From positions 62,001 to 126,000 of the forward strand of contig NZ_KB898192.1 in assembly GCF_000377505.1 (NCBI RefSeq): DNA of 64,000 nucleotides. Reading direction: 5' to 3'. Source of the stretch: Paenibacillus massiliensis 2301065 = DSM 16942. Lineage in GTDB: Bacteria; Bacillota; Bacilli; Paenibacillales; Paenibacillaceae. Shown here in pieces: positions 61,950 through 64,000 of the stretch. Each line of letters starts with the position of its first letter. Position 1 is the first letter of the stretch. The position numbers and the translations under genes are program-made. Below the pieces are notes generated by a model, which had not been told where the DNA came from, searched no databases, and was given only the letters and a program-made list of their open reading frames with translations.

Positions 61950-62756
61950 TTATACTCTCAATTGTGCCACAAACTGACGAATTTGCAATAGTCCATCCTG
62001 TCTGCTACCAGACTCGCGAAGCAGAGGAATAGTCTCTTCAATCTGCCGCACGATGGCACTGCCCACCACGACGCCATCGCACATTTGCGAGAAGCGCTGC
62101 ACTTGCTCCCGTGTAGAGATCCCGAAGCCGACAGCAACTGGAATATCTGTGAAGCTCTTGACCTTGGCGATGAAGCTATCCACTTCATTATGGAAGGAGG
62201 ACCGCTCACCCGTTACGCCAAGCGAGGATACACAATAAATAAATCCACGTGCATTCTTCACGATCTTCTCAATTCGCTGATCGGATGTCGGGGCTACCAG
62301 CGGCACGAGATGGACATCGGCCTCTTCCGCCATCTTGCCAATGACTTCCGCCTCCTCGATGGGAAGGTCGGGAATGATCAGACCACTGATATCATGCGTC
62401 CGAATCGTTGCAAAAAAGGTCTCCAATCCCATCTGTAGAATAGGATTATAGTAGGTGAAGAGAATGAAAGGAAGCTGTGACCCGGCTTCTCTCGCTTGCT
62501 TGGCAACCTCCAGACACGAGTGAATCGTAATTTGGCTCTGCAAGGCCCGCTCGGAGGCACGCTGGATGACCGGACCGTCAGCAAGAGGGTCCGAATAGGG
62601 AACTCCCAGCTCCAGAATATCTGCCCCGGCCTCCTCCAGCTCGTGAATGATATCCAAGGTTGTATTCAGATCCGGGTCTCCCACCGTCAGGAAAGGAATT
62701 AGCGCTGTTCTCCCTTCACCGCGCAGACGCGTGAAGACTTCATCCATTCGATTCAT
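61950..62756 (-). CDS. trpA: Tryptophan synthase alpha chain
   Basis: 268 residues, TIM barrel: [20 protein letters not shown] with the catalytic acidic residues, [37 protein letters not shown], and [20 protein letters not shown]. It cleaves indole-3-glycerol phosphate to indole. Its start overlaps the trpB stop by four bases (ATGA). Confidence 0.97.
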   Translation of the reverse strand: MNRMDEVFTRLRGEGRTALIPFLTVGDPDLNTTLDIIHELEEAGADILELGVPYSDPLADGPVIQRASERALQSQITIHSCLEVAKQAREAGSQLPFILFTYYNPILQMGLETFFATIRTHDISGLIIPDLPIEEAEVIGKMAEEADVHLVPLVAPTSDQRIEKIVKNARGFIYCVSSLGVTGERSSFHNEVDSFIAKVKSFTDIPVAVGFGISTREQVQRFSQMCDGVVVGSAIVRQIEETIPLLRESGSRQDGLLQIRQFVAQLRV

Positions 62757-63949
62757 GACGGCTCTCCCCCTGTATACTTAATGATCGATTCTACGTCTTT
62801 ATCACCGCGTCCAGACAGGCAAATGACTACAACATCATCACTGCTCAGTTGAGGCGCCAGTTTGATGACCTGGGCAATTGCATGCGAGGATTCCAGCGCC
62901 GGCAGGATTCCCTCCAAGCGGCACATGAGCTGTAAGGCCTCGATAGCCTCATCATCGGTAATCGGTACGTATTCCGCTCGTTCAATATCCTTCAGATAAG
63001 AATGTTCTGGACCGACTCCCGGATAGTCCAGACCCGCCGAGATCGAATGCGCAGGCTGCACTTGCCCATATTTGTCTTGCAGCAAATAGCTCATGGAGCC
63101 CTGAAACACGCCGTGTGTCCCTTTTGTCATCGTAGCCGCATGATACTCTGTATCGACACCTTTACCTGCTGCCTCTACTCCGACCAGCTTCACAGCTTCA
63201 TCCTCCAGGAAAGGATAGAACATGCCGATGGCATTGCTGCCACCTCCGACAGCAGCTACCACGACATTCGGCAGTCGTCCCTCTGCCTCCAGAATCTGAC
63301 GGCGCGTCTCATCGCCGATGACTCGCTGGAAGTTACGAACCATCATCGGATACGGATGCGGTCCAACCGCAGAACCCAGAATGTAAAAGGTATCATGCAC
63401 ATGGCTAACCCAGTAACGGAGCGCTTCATTACCGGCATCCTTGAGAGTCCGTGTCCCTGAAGTGACAGTAACGACCTCTGCACCAAGTAGACGCATGCGA
63501 AATACGTTCAGCTGCTGGCGAACGGTATCCTCCTCGCCCATGAAGACTTTGCATTCCAGCCCAAGCAATGCAGCCACGGTCGCTGTAGCTACACCATGCT
63601 GTCCTGCACCAGTCTCAGCAATAACCTTGGTCTTGCCCATTCGCTGTGCCAGCAGTCCTTGTCCCAACGCGTTATTAATCTTATGCGCACCTGTATGGTT
63701 CAGGTCTTCACGCTTCAGGTAGATCTTGGCTTGTCCGAGATGCTCACTGAGACGCTTCGCGTAGTACAGTGGCGTCTCCCGCCCCGAATAATTCTGCAGC
63801 AGATCATTCAACTCCGCATTAAATGCTGGATCATCTGCATACTTCCGGTAAGACTCCTCTAGCTCAAGCAAAGCATTCATCAGGGTCTCAGGCACAAATC
63901 TGCCCCCAAACACCCCAAAGCGTCCGTTCATATCAGGATATTGTGTCAA
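62753..63949 (-). CDS. trpB: Tryptophan synthase beta chain
   Basis: 398 residues. The PLP-lysine site [60 protein letters not shown] and the C-terminal SGRGDKDV motif are all intact. It joins indole and serine. The start is a TTG at 63949 with GGAGAGGG upstream; an ATG at 63931 is the alternative. Reading frames overlap the end of trpF. Confidence 0.96.
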   Translation of the reverse strand: MTQYPDMNGRFGVFGGRFVPETLMNALLELEESYRKYADDPAFNAELNDLLQNYSGRETPLYYAKRLSEHLGQAKIYLKREDLNHTGAHKINNALGQGLLAQRMGKTKVIAETGAGQHGVATATVAALLGLECKVFMGEEDTVRQQLNVFRMRLLGAEVVTVTSGTRTLKDAGNEALRYWVSHVHDTFYILGSAVGPHPYPMMVRNFQRVIGDETRRQILEAEGRLPNVVVAAVGGGSNAIGMFYPFLEDEAVKLVGVEAAGKGVDTEYHAATMTKGTHGVFQGSMSYLLQDKYGQVQPAHSISAGLDYPGVGPEHSYLKDIERAEYVPITDDEAIEALQLMCRLEGILPALESSHAIAQVIKLAPQLSSDDVVVICLSGRGDKDVESIIKYTGGEPS

Positions 63950-64000
63950 GCCGCTTCACCCTCTCCACAAAACTTGTAATTTTCTGTATATCCTTCATCC
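63933..64000 (-). CDS. trpF: Phosphoribosylanthranilate isomerase, C-terminal end only
   Basis: The last 22 codons of a frame entering from the right edge of the window encode [18 protein letters not shown] and TIS before a TGA at 63933-63935. The KD.QKI..FVE.VK pattern is that of a TrpF C-terminal helix, and trpF is the expected gene ahead of trpB. It overlaps the trpB start by 17 bases. Too short for certainty. Confidence 0.6.
   Translation of the reverse strand, partial: MKDIQKITSFVERVKRLDTIS

Overview
The window looks like a chromosomal segment of a Paenibacillus or close relative (Bacillota, Bacillales). Evidence: from about 29 to 64 kb the gene order largely follows the conserved Bacillus trp-hisC-tyrA ... 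ypjA/ypjB ... mazG-like/dapB/mgsA/bshB1/bshA/cca/birA/panBCD/dinG ... ypmB/asnS/dnaD block; Shine-Dalgarno sites are strong AGGAGG type; a proline T-box leader, DnaD and an IDEAL-domain protein are present; base composition is near 50 percent G+C. No rRNA, tRNA, prophage or insertion sequence was recognised.

Layout. 0-3.6 kb: small accessory genes (membrane proteins, a phosphodiester-glycosidase-like protein, a lipoprotein, an XRE regulator). 3.8-5.1 kb: a type I-C-like CRISPR array (17 repeats, 16 spacers) with leader and degenerate last repeat, no cas genes in view, and an internal 134-bp tandem duplication. 5.2-5.3 kb: a strong nested hairpin element of unknown identity. 5.4-11.9 kb: proline T-box, proB-proA-proI, then methionine salvage genes mtnW-mtnX-mtnB, with proI and mtnW overlapping. 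12.2-14.3 kb: ECF sigma factor plus a DUF4179-type membrane protein.

14.4-25.6 kb is the most interesting part. It holds a complete nicotianamine-like (opine) metallophore locus: divergent cntKLM (histidine racemase, aminobutyrate transferase, opine dehydrogenase) and cntABCDF-cntE (Ni/Co/Zn-metallophore ABC importer and MFS exporter). Palindromic Zur-like boxes sit at both divergent promoters, and a further box sits at a nearby rpmG-rpsN operon encoding zinc-independent L33 and S14 paralogues. Together this reads as a small zinc-starvation island: scavenge zinc with a secreted metallophore and spare zinc by exchanging ribosomal proteins. CntM carries Asp at the position that in Staphylococcus aureus CntM selects pyruvate, so the predicted product is staphylopine itself rather than the 2-oxoglutarate-derived bacillopaline described from another Paenibacillus.

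25.6-29.2 kb: flavin reductase-like protein, a three-unit TM2-like membrane protein, and an ECF sigma/anti-sigma pair. 29.5-42.6 kb: dnaD, asnS, ackA, a 3-hydroxyacyl-CoA dehydrogenase, an FtsH-like AAA protease with a partner membrane protein, ypmB, mtaD, rex, dinG and a TPR protein. 42.7-51.8 kb: panBCD behind a structured leader, birA, cca, bacillithiol genes bshA and bshB1, mgsA, dapB, a TPR protein and a MazG-like pyrophosphohydrolase. 52-58.9 kb: YitT-type transporter, YpjB, YpjA, an IDEAL protein, gamma-carbonic-anhydrase-like protein, a phosphatase, and a third ECF sigma/anti-sigma pair. 59.7-64 kb: tyrA, hisC, trpA, trpB and the 3' end of trpF, all on the minus strand.

Assignments rest on reading motifs and gene order by eye; no database search was run.
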